Shown: one piece after another, positions 10,101 through 21,453 of the stretch
How positions within the stretch are numbered: position 1 is the stretch's first letter
How the letters are laid out: the number at the start of each line of letters is the position of its first letter
Origin: Brachypodium distachyon
Lineage: Eukaryota; Streptophyta; Magnoliopsida; Poales; Poaceae
DNA: 64,000 nt
Direction: 5' to 3'
Assembly: GCF_000005505.3 (NCBI RefSeq)
Contig: NC_016133.3
Span: 12,896,001 to 12,960,000 of the forward strand
Program-made: the position numbers and the translations under genes
The notes under the pieces: model-generated
Told to the model about the DNA's origin: nothing
The model's input: only the letters and a program-made list of their open reading frames with translations
The model's database searches: none

Positions 10101-10566
10101 TTCGGTTGTACCAACTGCTCATGCGGCTACGTCTGTAGTTAATGAAACCACCATGCCTTCAGAAAATAAGAAAGGAGAACCCAGAGATACGGAGGGTGAG
10201 GCTCCTGAAGATGGTGACAATAAGAAGAGCAAGGAGTCCAAGGCACTGAAGTTGTTTAAGCTTGCACTCGCCGACTTTGTGAAGGAAGCGCTTAAACCTA
10301 CATGGAAAGAGGGCCAGATGACCAGAGAGGTTCACAAGACCATTGTGAAAAAGGTTGTCGACAAGGTTACAAGCACGGTTGAAAACACCCCACAGACAAA
10401 AGAGAAGATTGAGGTTTATATGGCGTACTCGAAAGAAAAACTAAGCAAACTTGTACAGGTATACCCCAGCTGCCTCCCCCGCTATTTTCCATTTTTACCT
10501 CAGTTTTGTTCTCTAACCGGGCTGTGTCGCGAGCAGGCATATGTTGGCAAGTATGTCAAGGCGTAG
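7117..10566 (+). CDS. CCCH zinc-finger RNA-binding protein with RS domain (rice C3H55 / Arabidopsis C3H38 type)
   Basis: Coding exons are 7117-7652, 8130-10458 and 10537-10566, giving 964 residues. The N-terminus (RRGRSKWD) is a short RKRSKWD-like motif, followed by an acidic stretch and, across the exon 1/2 junction, an arginine-serine tract. Three fingers of the C-x7-C-x5-C-x3-H type begin at about residues 225, 309 and 368. The long Gln/Ser/Asn-rich middle is probably disordered. The C-terminal ~90 residues (from [20 protein letters not shown]) form the conserved helical end seen in plant C3H38/C3H55 proteins, ending AYVGKYVKA. The RS tract plus CCCH fingers point to nuclear pre-mRNA processing, but no specific target is known. 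The start is the first in-frame ATG. The third intron (10459-10536) is 78 bp, in frame and stop-free, so its retention would add 26 residues. Confidence 0.88.
9550..9760 (+). repeat. Internal tandem duplication inside the CCCH protein
   Basis: The protein reads [14 protein letters not shown]...LQGLSG and then [14 protein letters not shown]...LQGLS, two copies of about 37 residues at roughly residues 653-725. The DNA copies are likewise similar (GCCAAGACAGTGGC and GCCAAGATAGTGGT starts). It looks like in-frame duplication within a low-complexity region. Confidence 0.8.
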
Positions 10567-11648
10567 CGTTTCTCTCGAATGACATCGTCGACGCCTGTTT
10601 TTGTGCCTTGTGTCGGAAAACACTGGAAGCACCATATCTGTCGTCACAAGTTTAGGATCCTGTAAATTAGGAAGCTTTTGTTAAATTAAAAACAGATGTT
10701 TGGTTTTTTGGGTCAGTTTCAGGCGATTTGTGGGCGGCACCAAATGTTGCCTCAGTGTACCTTTTGTAGAATACTCAATTTGAAACTTGAGTCATCTGTA
10801 GCAGTAGACTATGCAAGCTGTGGGATCATCTTTTATGAACAGAAGGCATATTTGCATTGTGTGGGTGGGTGGGTTGTGTTTTTCATAGCCTGCTGCAAGC
10901 CTGCAACCATGCAGATGCTTAACTTAGCATTTCAGCCAATTCAATCTTTGTGTACTTGGTTGTTTCTGTTAAACATTTTGTGTTAAATCTAGCAACCTGA
11001 GTGCCTTTTGGTGATGATACAATAGCTGTGCTTTATAATGTTGTGGTCAAGTCTTGAAAATAAGCCACTTGGCATGTTTCTTCTGGCTGCTACACATGAA
11101 ATCCCTTTGTTGCGAAAAGGTTTCTTTTTTCTGGATGTTGCTAATTTTGATGGGCATTTTACATATACTACTCCTCGGTCCCGAAACCATGAGTCAGAAG
11201 TTACTTCCTCTGTTTCTAAATGCTTGTCGTTGTTTTAGTGCAAATACACCTTTCTAAGGATAGACTGTGCGGACGCTAAAACGTCGCTTCCCTAAAATGG
11301 AGCTACTAGGAAGGCGGAGCAGAATAAACAAATAGTGATATAGATCCGCTTGGTGAATACATTGTCTTCCCTTTTTCTGTCTGCTTTTGAAATTCGTCAA
11401 AGCAAACATGCTATACCGCTGCTTTGATTCTGTGTCTGGGGTGAGTAAGCAGCGTGCTGCATCATTTGCTGCCTGCTTTAGGCGGCAGATAAATAGTCTT
11501 ATGTTCGTCGATTTGGTATGACCCAGCTGTCTACAAAACATTGATTTGGTCTACTATTTTTTGTAACTTGGCCGGTTTAGTGGCTACACACGTGCGATGG
11601 AAAAGTTGAGAAGGGCAGCATATAGATAAACAACATGAGATTTCGTGT
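10567..11648. other. 3' UTR of the CCCH gene and intergenic DNA
   Basis: Roughly 10567-11000 is T-rich and fits a 3' UTR. From about 11170 there is a decayed fragment with MITE-like wording (CTCCTCGGTCCCGAAACC, ACTTCCTCTGTTTCTAAATG). No open frame here is convincing. Confidence 0.4.
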
Positions 11649-11657
11649 AAAACAAAA

Positions 11658-12160
11658 GAGTAAAATGCAGCCGAGATCCCTGTTCTTTCGCGAAGGTGTC
11701 AAATAGGTCACTAATTTTTAAAAATGCACGTCTAGATTCTCATTGTTTGTTAAGTGGTTCATTCCAGATCCCTCGCCTGTATGCACAGCTCCGTTCGCAT
11801 GACGTGGCTGCCACTTAGGCTTTGGGCCCACATGTCAGGCGACGATGTGGCGACCCCCCGCGTGGCAGATGTTCCTAAGAAGAAAAATGTGGCTACCAAG
11901 AGAAGGATGAGTTTTGCAAGAGTGGTAAAAAGATTTCATTTTTGAATACATGCAGATGTCACTAATCCTAGGTGGCAGTGCCACGTCGTTGCCTGACGTG
12001 TGGACCCAAAACTTAGGTGGCAGCCATGTCATGCGGCCGGAGTTATGCATACAGACGAGGAATCTGAGATCACAATGAGAACCTAAACGTGCATTTTCAA
12101 AAATTAGGGACATACTTGACACCTTGGTGAAATCATAGAAACTTTGGGTGCCTTTTACTC
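11658..12160. mobile_element. Non-autonomous MULE-type element with ~200-bp TIRs and 9-bp target duplication
   Basis: Long inverted repeats, about 11658-11870 and 11955-12160, match over ~200 bp with moderate divergence (the left begins GAGTAAAATGCAGCC, the right ends GGGTGCCTTTTACTC). The element is flanked on both sides by the identical 9-mer AAAACAAAA (11649-11657 and 12161-12169). Very long TIRs and a 9-bp duplication are the hallmarks of the Mutator superfamily. It is 503 bp with a loop of under 100 bp and no coding capacity. Confidence 0.85.
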
Positions 12161-12169
12161 AAAACAAAA

Positions 12170-12856
12170 AGAGAGAAGAGAGAGACGATGACAATGAGAG
12201 AGTAGCTTTCTTGGTACCTTCTGGACTTGTGGTGATGTAGCCAGCAACTCGACTCATGCATGCTCAACCAGTTATATTTGTAACTTTGTTCCATGGGTGA
12301 TACTATATGATATCATCGTGTCATCTTGTGCGTGTCTCCATCTCTAGTGCTTCACCCAATCTGTTCTTAACAAACTTTATTTTGACTGACCTTTCCAAGT
12401 CCTTTAAAAAAAATTACATACTGTTCAATTCTGTACCATGTGGTCTTATCAATCACAAATTAATTTCCCTGTAACAACAGTACGTCTCTCCTTTTTTTTT
12501 TTGCTGGGAGTACAAACATCACCCTAAGCATCCAGCCAATGGTTGGTTCTCAAAGCCATGTCGTGTTAAATCCCGTAAAAGCTCAATACGCATGAATGCG
12601 TAGAAAATCCCTTTGATCGCGACACAAGAACAAATACATGGATATTTGTTTCAGAATCGGATGCAAAGCAGTCCATAGAAAAAGAAATCTTATAATCTCA
12701 AAATCCGCAAATCAAACGGGTCCTAAAAGTTGTAAACTGAGACTAATTCAGGTGTCTTGGTTACTTGTGGTGGAACAGTCCATCCAACTTCAAGTCCTAG
12801 ATTTTGACATGAGTGTCACATTTTTCTTGAATTATTTTAGGATTTAACCGACGTTA
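12170..12856. other. Intergenic, no gene seen
   Basis: A/T-rich DNA without a long frame or clear repeat. A poly-T run (about 12491-12502) could be the tail of a minus-strand retroposon but has no recognisable body. Confidence 0.35.
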
Positions 12857-13031
12857 TTCTTTCAGTAGTAGGTGACATACCCGTCAACAGCGAGACGCTG
12901 GCGATGACTTCGTAAGTCTCTCAAGATCTGCCGGATCAATTTTTCGGAGGTGCTCATAAGCATAGAGTATGCGTGTGTGCGTTCATAAGGACGAGCGTAG
13001 CTTCTGCGTTAGTACAATGTCCAAAAAAAAC
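12857..13031 (+). mobile_element. Retroposon (SINE-like) 3' portion ending in an A-run
   Basis: The text GAGACGCTGGCGATGACTTC, GGAGGTGCTCATAAGCATAG and GCGTGTGTGCGTTCATAAGG, ending at AATGTCC plus A8, matches a short retroposon I remember as dispersed in pooid genomes. The family name is not certain. The A-run at 13022-13029 gives plus orientation. No clear target duplication was found. Confidence 0.45.
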
Positions 13032-13251
13032 GAGACCTAAAAGTTCTCGGGAGTTTTAAGAATTCTCCAAAATTTGTATGGAATCCCTTGAATCAAAGAG
13101 TGGAGATGGGTAGGACGACACCCATTTTTTTTTATATGAAGGACACCTGTTGAGTTAATCGACCAGCTGATTCCAATCCTTGTTGACCTGACCACCCCTC
13201 TCACGTCACATCCATGCACGTGTCTACAACCACACGCACGCATAACATTCA

Positions 13252-13405
13252 GCGATTAACTAATTAATTAGTACTAAACCAGTTTAATACGTACTCCTTT
13301 CCGATCCATATTTGCGGAAATATTATGCGCGATTAACTAATTAGTTAGTATTAAACCAGTTTAATACGTACTCATTTCCGATCCATATTTGCGGAAATAT
13401 TATGC
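13252..13405. repeat. 77-bp perfect-period tandem duplication
   Basis: GCGATTAACTAATTA... at 13252-13328 is repeated immediately at 13329-13405 with only a few substitutions. Both copies contain CAGTTTAATACGTACTC and TTTGCGGAAATATTATGC. The adjacent DNA has a Stowaway-like fragment (TTTAGATAAATTTAAAATAA). Confidence 0.9.
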
Positions 13406-14039
13406 ATGTTTTTTATACAGATACATTCATATTTAGATAAATTTAAAATAATTAATATGAATCGTCGATGGAAGTAGTATACTAATTGGTTTTCACGTGC
13501 AGCAGCTCCCGGCCGGCACTCCTGGGCTATCAGGCAATTTCGTAAAAAACCTCCTGGCACTTTGATGCCGTGCTGATCCTTCCGGCCGGCGCAGGCTGGC
13601 AGGCAGGCACGTACGAAGCCACCTATATACCCACTTACCTACCTCGACTGGGACACACCGAGAAGAAGAAGAAGCATCAACGTTTGAAACGAAAACGGTG
13701 TCGACGCCGTGCTGCCAAGGCCGTTTCGTGGGTCAAACACAACACAGGCTCTCAAGGATGGCACGTAGCTAGCTAATTAATTAACCCGTCGTGACCGGTC
13801 CTGCAGCGGCAGTCTCCCTGGGGACGACCACTAGATGCGATCAATTGTACTACTTGTTCCTTTTTTCCTGATTTATGCTGCCTTTGACCCCCTGAGCAAC
13901 CATGACTGGGCGAAAAGGCTACTACGAGCTTCATTTTAATTAAATCAAATACGGCACGTCCTTTTGGGCTTTCCCCATCGACTTAACTTAGCCGCCGTTG
14001 ATTTTATTGAGAAATGCATACGCCTCTCACACATGCTTT

Positions 14040-14150
14040 CCTCCGTATCATATTAAGTGACTAAAATTTGTCCAAATATGAATACTATACCTCAAAAACG
14101 TTTAGAGGTACATGTAATAGAAAGTCACTTAATATGGGATGGAGAGAGTA
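14040..14150. mobile_element. Stowaway-type MITE
   Basis: The left end is CTCCGTATCATATTAAGTGA and the right end TCACTTAATATGGGATGGAGAGAGTA, complementary over ~20 bp. It sits in copy A of the tandem duplication and has no counterpart at the same place in copy B. Confidence 0.75.
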
Positions 14151-14327
14151 TAAAACACAAATGAAAGAATATCCCTTTAATTTTTCATTTTTCACGGCGA
14201 TGGCTTATGTATGTCCGTTTCGCTCAAGATCGCTTTTATGTACTTTAGCGCAAAGCCAAGGTGGGAATCCCCGCATAGGATATGTTGAAGTTATAAATTG
14301 ATTACGACACGTAGAAATTATTAGTAC

Positions 14328-14444
14328 TACTGTCTCCATTCCATAATTTTTACCGATATCTTACATGTATTTAGACACCTTTTAGAAATAGATACATCCA
14401 TTTTTTGGCAAATTTGAGACAAGAATTATGAAACGGAGGAAGTA
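14328..14444. mobile_element. Stowaway-type MITE
   Basis: The left end TCTCCATTCCATAATTTTTA matches the complement of the right end AGAATTATGAAACGGAGGAAGTA. The internal ATACATCCATTTTTTGGCAAA is family-typical. Fragments of the same type lie at 14660-14701 (right end only) and 15238-15340. Confidence 0.7.
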
Positions 14445-14989
14445 ATTCATTAAGACGCCATGAAATCTCGAAAGTTCGGACTTGAAACGTGAAACCGCCT
14501 CCTGCAGGTGGGGTGATTTGTCCACCGTGTTTTTCGTGCTGATCGAAATTAGCATGCTTTGGTCAGCACTTAATTTTGGAAGCACGCAATTATTAATTCC
14601 TATGCATACATATTACCTATTGTAAGCACGAAGCGCAAAGATTGATGATTGATTGATCCGTATGTATTTCCGCGATAAGTATTTAGGAGCGGAGGAAGTA
14701 TATATCAAGTGCGTATATACGAGAAAGGAAACATGACGCGCCGACGGATCGGTCTATCGATCGAGATCTAGCCGTACGTACGTCCGACAAGGCCCTGTTT
14801 GCTCGTTTATCCGGTGCTTGAAGCTTGAAATCCCTCGCCGGAATCTCCGATATTTTCGCTTGAAGTATGCGATTTCCAACACGCACTCAACTTGAACCTG
14901 CTCAATCAATCTTAATACGCATATAATGCATGCAATGATGGTTACTACCTCAATTGAGCAGGTTCAAGTTCCATCAAAATCTTAATACG

Positions 14990-15022
14990 TACTCCCTCCG
15001 GTATACCGGAACGGAGGGAGTA
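14990..15022. mobile_element. Minimal Stowaway remnant: TIRs only
   Basis: TACTCCCTCCG, a 10-bp spacer and ACGGAGGGAGTA form a 33-bp near-perfect palindrome. It appears to be a Stowaway MITE reduced to its two terminal repeats by internal deletion or imprecise excision. Confidence 0.65.
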
Positions 15023-16472
15023 CTGAGATACTATCAATTGTACTTGTTCCATTTTTCTGATTTATGCTTTGACCCTCCGAGTAACCGGCAGATATGCTAC
15101 TGGTACGAGCTTGGTACAATAAAATTTACGGCACGTTGTCCCTTTCGGCTTTCCCCATCAACTTACCTTGGCCGCCTTTGATTTGATTGACAAATCAATC
15201 CATCTGTATGCATACACACGTCAACATCCCTCCACTCTAATTTCCATGCTGACGTATTTGTCGAATATCTAGACGTTTTTTAAATATAGATATATTCATA
15301 TTTAGACAAATTTGAGACAAATAATATGGATCGGAAGCAGCAATAGACAAAAATGCACGCACATGCGACACGTACAAAATCCGTGCGGACATCGTCTTGT
15401 CTCCAAGTATTGTGAGAAACCGATCAATCAAGAACGACACGAAACGAATTTTCTTTCTTCTATCCGTGCCCATTTCGTAAAAAAGAAGAAGAAAAAAGAC
15501 ACCACAAGATCTCGAAAGTTCTAACTTGCATGGATACACGCTATGCCAATGAAACGTGAAAGCGCGCGCCTCCTTGGTGTGGTGATTTTTTGTCAGGATC
15601 TGAATGATTTCCATATATGCTCGAAATTTGGTCACCGCGTAACTTATTATTCGCTAGAGGTTGTAAGTATATATGGCGTATCTTAATTAGTCACCATATA
15701 GTTTTAGACACATGTAGATTACTGCTAGAGATAAGACTAGCATCGAGATAACCCCATCATTGCCAGTGATAAGACCACGAGGAGCTAAAAGAAAACGTGC
15801 ACCCATCATTCTTTTTAAATCTCTCTTCCTTAGGTTGATTACCATCAAATTTCATAGCCATTAATTATTACTATATGCATCGTACCAGTGATCAGATCAG
15901 CACGAATCGCAAAGATCGGTTGATATATTTTTGGCTAGCCGTACGTACGTCCAACGACAAGGCCGGCCCTGTTTGCTCGTTTATCCGATGCTTAATAACA
16001 AAATCCTCCATGAACCATGAGATCTGATGATCTGATATTTTTGCACTTCATCCAAGGTTCCAACATTGGCAACATACACTGAACTTGAACCTGATCGTCG
16101 TGATAAATCATCGAAATTAATGCACAGTGTCAGAACAGCGCGAGCAGCTGCGGCGAACAGAATTTTGAACGGAATTCGAGCACGTGCGGCCCATGCGGGG
16201 GTGCCAAGTCAGAGGACGCTTCTGGGGTTTCGGTCGATCTGGCCGATCGGACGGCCGAGCGGCGGAGGACTTGCCACGTAAGACGCGCCGACGTGGACCC
16301 CTTCCCAAACACAGAGAGAATGGGGAACGGGATTGCTTACCCACCAACAGGATCCGGTGGGCCCTACACCCCGACGCCGGCAGAGGCCATCCACTTCCCA
16401 AAGTCCCAGTCGCGACGCCGGGCCCACCTGCCAGCCTCCGTCGGACCCACCAACCCCGCTCTCCGCGACCGG

Positions 16473-16480
16473 TTTATATA
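16473..16480 (+). promoter_or_regulatory. TATA box of the tryptophan synthase beta gene
   Basis: TTTATATACCC lies about 125 bp upstream of the ATG, followed by a CT-rich leader (CTTCCTCCTTTGTTT). The transcription start would be near 16505. Confidence 0.6.
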
Positions 16481-16602
16481 CCCGCCTCTCGCACCCTCGG
16501 CTTAGCCAGAGCAAACCCATTCTCCATTCTGTTTTTCTTCCTCCTTTGTTTAATCCACCCACCAACGCTCCGATTACTTGCTTTAATCCTCCTGTTACTA
16601 CC

Positions 16603-19600
16603 ATGGCGGCTTCGGCTATCAGGAACCCTAGCCCCGCCTCCGCAGCCGCCGTTGCCGCGTCGAGGTCGGCGGTGTCCACCTCGCGCTCGATCCTGCGGGT
16701 TCCGGCGGCATCGAGGAGGAGCCTGGTGGTGGCGGCGGGAATGCGGCCGGCGAAGGCGGTGGCGGCCGAGGCGCCGACGCCCGTGGCGGAGCGGGTGAAC
16801 GGGGCGGAGGTGGCCAGGCCCGACGCGATGGGGAGGTTCGGCAAGTTCGGGGGGAAATACGTGCCCGAGACGCTCATGCACGCGCTCACCGAGCTCGAGG
16901 CCGCCTTCCACGCCCTCGCCGACGACCAGGACTTCCAGGTATACACACACACGCCCCCGCCCCGGGATCCCGATAGCCCTTGATTGATTCATCGATTGAT
17001 TGATTGATTTCTGGACCGAGAGTCCTGATAATCCCGGTAGCGTTTTGCTGGCACCTTTTCCGTAGGAGATTCAGCACTGCAGGGGATGTTGATTTGTGGG
17101 AGAGGATTACTTTATCTTATTATCCTGTGCCCTGTCGATTTTAGGGAGGGGGTTCTCCGGGTCGTAGAGTTTGATTTGATTTGATTCGTCTCTGGTCAGG
17201 AGTAGTATACTGTTGACATAATTTGTTCGAGTTATTTTGTTTTTGCCATGATTAGTTTGTAGGTGGTGGGGAGCGGTCCACATCTAATTCGCATAAGGTT
17301 TGTCCTTTGGAATTGGGAAACTGGTGTTCCACTGTATATCTGATTTGCCAACATGATTGGGATTTTGTTGTAGTCCCTGTCCAAGAGCTTCGGCCACATA
17401 CTGTGGATTGTGGAAATGGTTGTGTCGCTCTGGATTCGTTATCTCAGTTGGGGGACCAATCAGAGTGGAACTGCATTCATGGGGCTGTAGATACTACAAA
17501 CTTTCTGTGTATGGTGTCCAAATCAGAGCATATTATTGCCCTGGAATCATGATAAATAAATGATAGCCATGTTGGTTAGGGGGATTATGTGACAAATATG
17601 CAGGTAATTGTATTCTGACGCCTCATTCTTGCTGTTGTTTGCAGACCGAACTTGATGGTATCCTCAAGGATTACGTCGGCCGCGAGAGCCCTCTGTACTT
17701 TGCTGAGCGCCTGACGGAGCACTACAAGCGTGCTGATGGCACTGGCCCGCTGATTTACCTCAAGAGGGAGGACCTTAACCACACCGGTGCCCACAAGATC
17801 AACAATGCTGTGGCTCAAGCTCTGCTTGCCAAGCGGCTCGGGAAGCAGCGTATCATCGCTGAGACTGGGGCTGGCCAGCATGGAGTTGCCACTGCCACGG
17901 TGTGTGCTCGCTTTGGGCTGCAGTGTGTCATCTACATGGGTGCGCAAGATATGGAGAGGCAGGCGCTTAACGTTTTCAGGATGAGGCTTCTTGGAGCTGA
18001 GGTATGGGCGAAACTTGTGTATCTTATGCTTTATCTCTTTGTAGATTAGGTATTATCTGCAAGGGCTATTAATTATTACTAGAAGAATTCTTGACAAATT
18101 ATGTTCACTTGTTTCTCATCATGTGTCTGTGGTTCCTTTTGCTTACACAGGTAAGGGCAGTACATGCTGGGACTGCTACTCTGAAGGATGCTACCTCGGA
18201 GGCCATCCGTGATTGGGTCACTAACGTAGAGACCACACACTACATCTTGGGCTCAGTTGCTGGACCGCACCCATACCCGATGATGGTGAGGGAGTTCCAC
18301 AAGGTGATTGGCAAGGAGACCCGTAGACAGGCAATGGACAAGTGGGGCGGCAAGCCTGATGTGTTGGTTGCTTGCGTTGGTGGTGGATCAAATGCCATGG
18401 GGCTCTTCCATGAGTTTGTTGATGACCAAGACGTGAGACTGATTGGAGTGGAGGCTGCTGGTCATGGTGTAGACACTGACAAACATGCTGCAACTTTGAC
18501 AAAGGGCGAGGTCGGAGTTCTCCATGGATCTCTGAGTTATGTATTGCAGGATGCCGATGGACAAGTCATTGAACCCCACTCTATCAGCGCTGGGTAAGTA
18601 TTCTGATGTTTGCGCTGCAAGATTTTATTTTCTTACAGCAAGTGGGCTAATTATCCATGGTTATGTGTGATAGGTTGGATTACCCTGGTGTTGGACCTGA
18701 GCACAGTTTCTTGAGGGATATTGGACGTGCTGAATACGACAGTGTGACAGACCAGGAGGCATTGGACGGTATGTTTCTCTACCATTTCCTTATTTTTCTT
18801 GTCATACTTGATCAGTTGCCTGCATACTGTTTGCATTGATTTTCATCTAATTGACTTCTGATCCATATAGTAAATGCTGATAGTATCACAAGTTCTGAAT
18901 CGTGTTTTGAATGTTTTGAGTTATCTTGATTTGAGTGAAACGAAACCATGGTTTAGGCACTATAATTGCTCCAGATTACATGTGAATTTTTTGATGATAC
19001 ACTATTAATGAAAGCTGAAATTCTTGAGATGGCAAGGCATCTGAAAGTGACGGTATTACAGATAAATAGTGTGTGGTGTTTTAAAAGCATTCTGAATCTG
19101 TAGCTTGTTAAACACATAGTCAATGTTCAAATTTTGCATACTCAAACACACAATTAACAAAATCCCAATCTGCAAATGACTGAATTACAGAAAAATAGCA
19201 TGTGGCACCTTTTTAGCATGTAAATCTTAACTGACCCATGTTATGTTGCAATCTTGAATACTGAGACACATAATTGAACATAATATCAAGTACCTGCAAG
19301 TGACTGAATGATAGAAAATAAGTTGTGTTTATCAATTTGCTGAGTTGGTAGCTTCCATGTCCTCACTGACACAATGTTAAGCAATAGGCTTGAATATTAC
19401 AACACTTTGGAGTGTGCTGCTTGTTAGGACTCGCAACCTAACTTGCCTAGGACCTGCTCGAGTGTTTCCTGATCGATTAAAAATCATTCAATATCATAAC
19501 AGTCTCCCCTGTCCTGTATGTTATATTCAGCATCTAACTCCTTGCCATGCTGATCTCCACATGCAGCTTTCAAGCGCACCTCTCGGCTGGAGGGCATCAT

Positions 19601-19742
19601 CCCTGCCCTGGAGACGTCCCATGCGCTCGCCTACCTCGAGAAGCTCTGCCCGACGCTCCCTGATGGGGTGAGGGTGGTGCTGAACTGCAGTGGAAGAGGA
19701 GACAAGGATGTCCACACAGCCAGCAAGTACCTCGATGTCTAA
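16603..19742 (+). CDS. TSB: Tryptophan synthase beta subunit, plastid precursor
   Basis: Exons 16603-16938, 17645-18001, 18151-18593, 18674-18768 and 19567-19742 encode 468 residues, the usual plant TSB length. The enzyme condenses indole with serine to give tryptophan, using PLP, in the plastid stroma as an alpha2beta2 complex. Residues 1 to about 55 are Ala/Ser/Arg-rich and fit a transit peptide. [20 protein letters not shown] is the conserved start of the mature enzyme. The PLP lysine is in HTGAHKINN (Lys163), the phosphate-binding glycine loop is GGGSNAMG at about 308, and GAGQHG and GRGDKD are present. All junctions are GT-AG and phase-consistent. Intron 4 (18769-19566) is the longest and holds a degenerate tandem repeat. 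It is intact and likely functional. Confidence 0.96.
19045..19335. repeat. Degenerate ~125-bp tandem repeat in TSB intron 4
   Basis: ACTGAATTACAGAAAAATAG-like text occurs about every 125 bp (near 19056, 19183 and 19306). Each copy is preceded by a TACT(C/G)A(A/G)ACACA..AATT block. Two and a half diverged copies are visible. Confidence 0.6.
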
Positions 19743-21453
19743 AAACTCCAGCCAGAGAGGCTAAACAATGGGTAGCTTTTCCATTAGCAGTTTTGAAAGC
19801 CAAGAATGAGAAAAACAATTGCTTAGTGTTCTTTGGGTATATGAGTCACAAATAATACCTGGAAGTGTGGTCAGTTGCTATAGCTAAATTAGCTTGTCTT
19901 GTTCTCTTGTATCTGAATAAAATTGTTGTCTGTTGAAGTTTATAAATAAAGGCTCGTCATGTGCTGTGCATTATTTACTCTGAAAGAGGTGTTAATCTCC
20001 TCTGCTCTGAAATCTGAAATACTCTAAACTTGCCTGAGCATTTTGAATGTTTACGTTTCATCATTGAAATTTGAAAGCTTGATTTGCTCCGGTTGGAAAT
20101 TCCTTCCGAAAGCTCGAGCTGCTCTTTGAAAATCATGATTTTTCCTCTTTTCTGATAACCCTGATGTGGAGTTACCTGCTTCTTTGTGTTTGGAGTTCCT
20201 ATTGTCCATATTACAACATCATCCTTAAACGAGATAAATCGACTCTGGATATTTAGAAAAAGTTTGAGAAATCTTCTTGTGTCATTTGAGATTACTCCCT
20301 CTGATCCTAAATTTTTGACTCAAATTTGCCAAAATATGGATGTATCTATTCTTAAAAAGCGTTTAGATACATGTAATGTTATATCTGTGTTGCCCAACAA
20401 TTTGACACATACAACTCCAGAAATTAGGAACCCATGAAGTCCCAACAGATCATTCAACCCCTGCAGTTTCTTCACACTTTTGCTCAAGAAATCAGTTAAT
20501 GAAACCATCGACTCAGGACATATCAAAATCAAGGATACATCATCAACAAAAGAAAAACAAAACCATCAACTCAGCAAGATGGAATCAACCGGATGGATGA
20601 AGTACCAAGTTCAAGATGAAACAGTTCCAAACACAATACACGAACAAACTTGTGCAAGTCTAGTTCAAAGAGAATCTAGCACATAACAGAACAACATGGC
20701 GACAACAGATGGGGATTTAACCAAGCTGAAAGTCTAGCTGATTGTACATTCGATCATCCTAGAAAGAGAGGGATTGGCAGACCAGAGAGACAGAAAACTA
20801 AAGAGAAGTCAATACCCGAACCAACCGCCCTTGCAAAGTGTTGCTTGCTTGCTTCTGAAATGTGATCTGATGTGGATATGGAGACTGATCAGCATGGAAA
20901 GTGAAGTGATTCAATCTAATTAAGATGGAGAAGGTGTTCCTAGTCTAGTCTAATCTGAAGCAAACTGGAACAGATGCTAATTAATCAATCAAGCAACACA
21001 ACTCAGAGCCTGTGCCATATCACTGCAGACCAACTCTCTGCAGCCATGATCACAGGACCTAGGTTGTGTTCCTCTCTTCTTGATCTTCCTGTTGTGTTTG
21101 CTCGGAATGTGAGATCAGGGAAATCGAGTGGATGGATGACGAATGATTAAACAGAAGCTGATGGATGGATGCAATGGAAATGGAAATGCAGATGCAAGCA
21201 ACACTTGGCAAGGAGAAAGGTCTGCGGTGCGTTCTTGACTCCCCACGTTTTTTGCTATGATAAACCTCCGGATCCGCTCTTGATCCCCCTCCTGATCTTG
21301 ATCGATCGATCTCCCTGGATCAATGCATCCAAATTAAACCATAATCAGACCAGCATTCTTGATCATTCCAGAAAAATGACTCCATGGATTGATCAATGCA
21401 TCGATTGGATTCCATGTCATTTAATTTACTTACCGTTGCGAATGGCGGGCGGT
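19743..21453. other. Convergent 3' flanks of TSB (+) and the HD-Zip IV gene (-)
   Basis: 19743 to about 19970 is the TSB 3' UTR, with AATAAA-type signals (CTGAATAAAATTG at about 19915, TAAATAAAGG at about 19945). A truncated Stowaway with only its left half lies at 20294-20400. A/T-rich DNA from about 20450 to 21453 probably includes the HD-Zip IV 3' UTR on the minus strand. No further gene is evident. Confidence 0.5.
20294..20400. mobile_element. Truncated Stowaway MITE (left part)
   Basis: ACTCCCTCTGATCCTAAATT followed by GTATCTATTCTTAAAAAGCG matches the left part of the complete element at 53892-54009. The right terminal repeat is missing. Confidence 0.65.

Larger units (their letters stand above)
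13830..16095. repeat. Old ~1.1-kb tandem duplication upstream of tryptophan synthase beta
   Basis: Copy A (about 13830-14905) and copy B (about 15020-16095) share the same ordered landmarks. These are ATCAATTGTACT...TTGTTCC (13848/15033), GGCTTTCCCCATC (about 13968/15150), ATCTCGAAAGTTC (14464/15510), CTAGCCGTACGTACGTCC (about 14768/15936), CTGTTTGCTCGTTTATCC (about 14795/15968) and ACTTGAACCTG (14890/16082). Between landmarks they differ by indels and independently inserted MITEs, so the duplication is old. Copy A ends with a 17-bp inverted repeat (AACTTGAACCTGCTCAA with its complement at about 14954). Confidence 0.8.
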
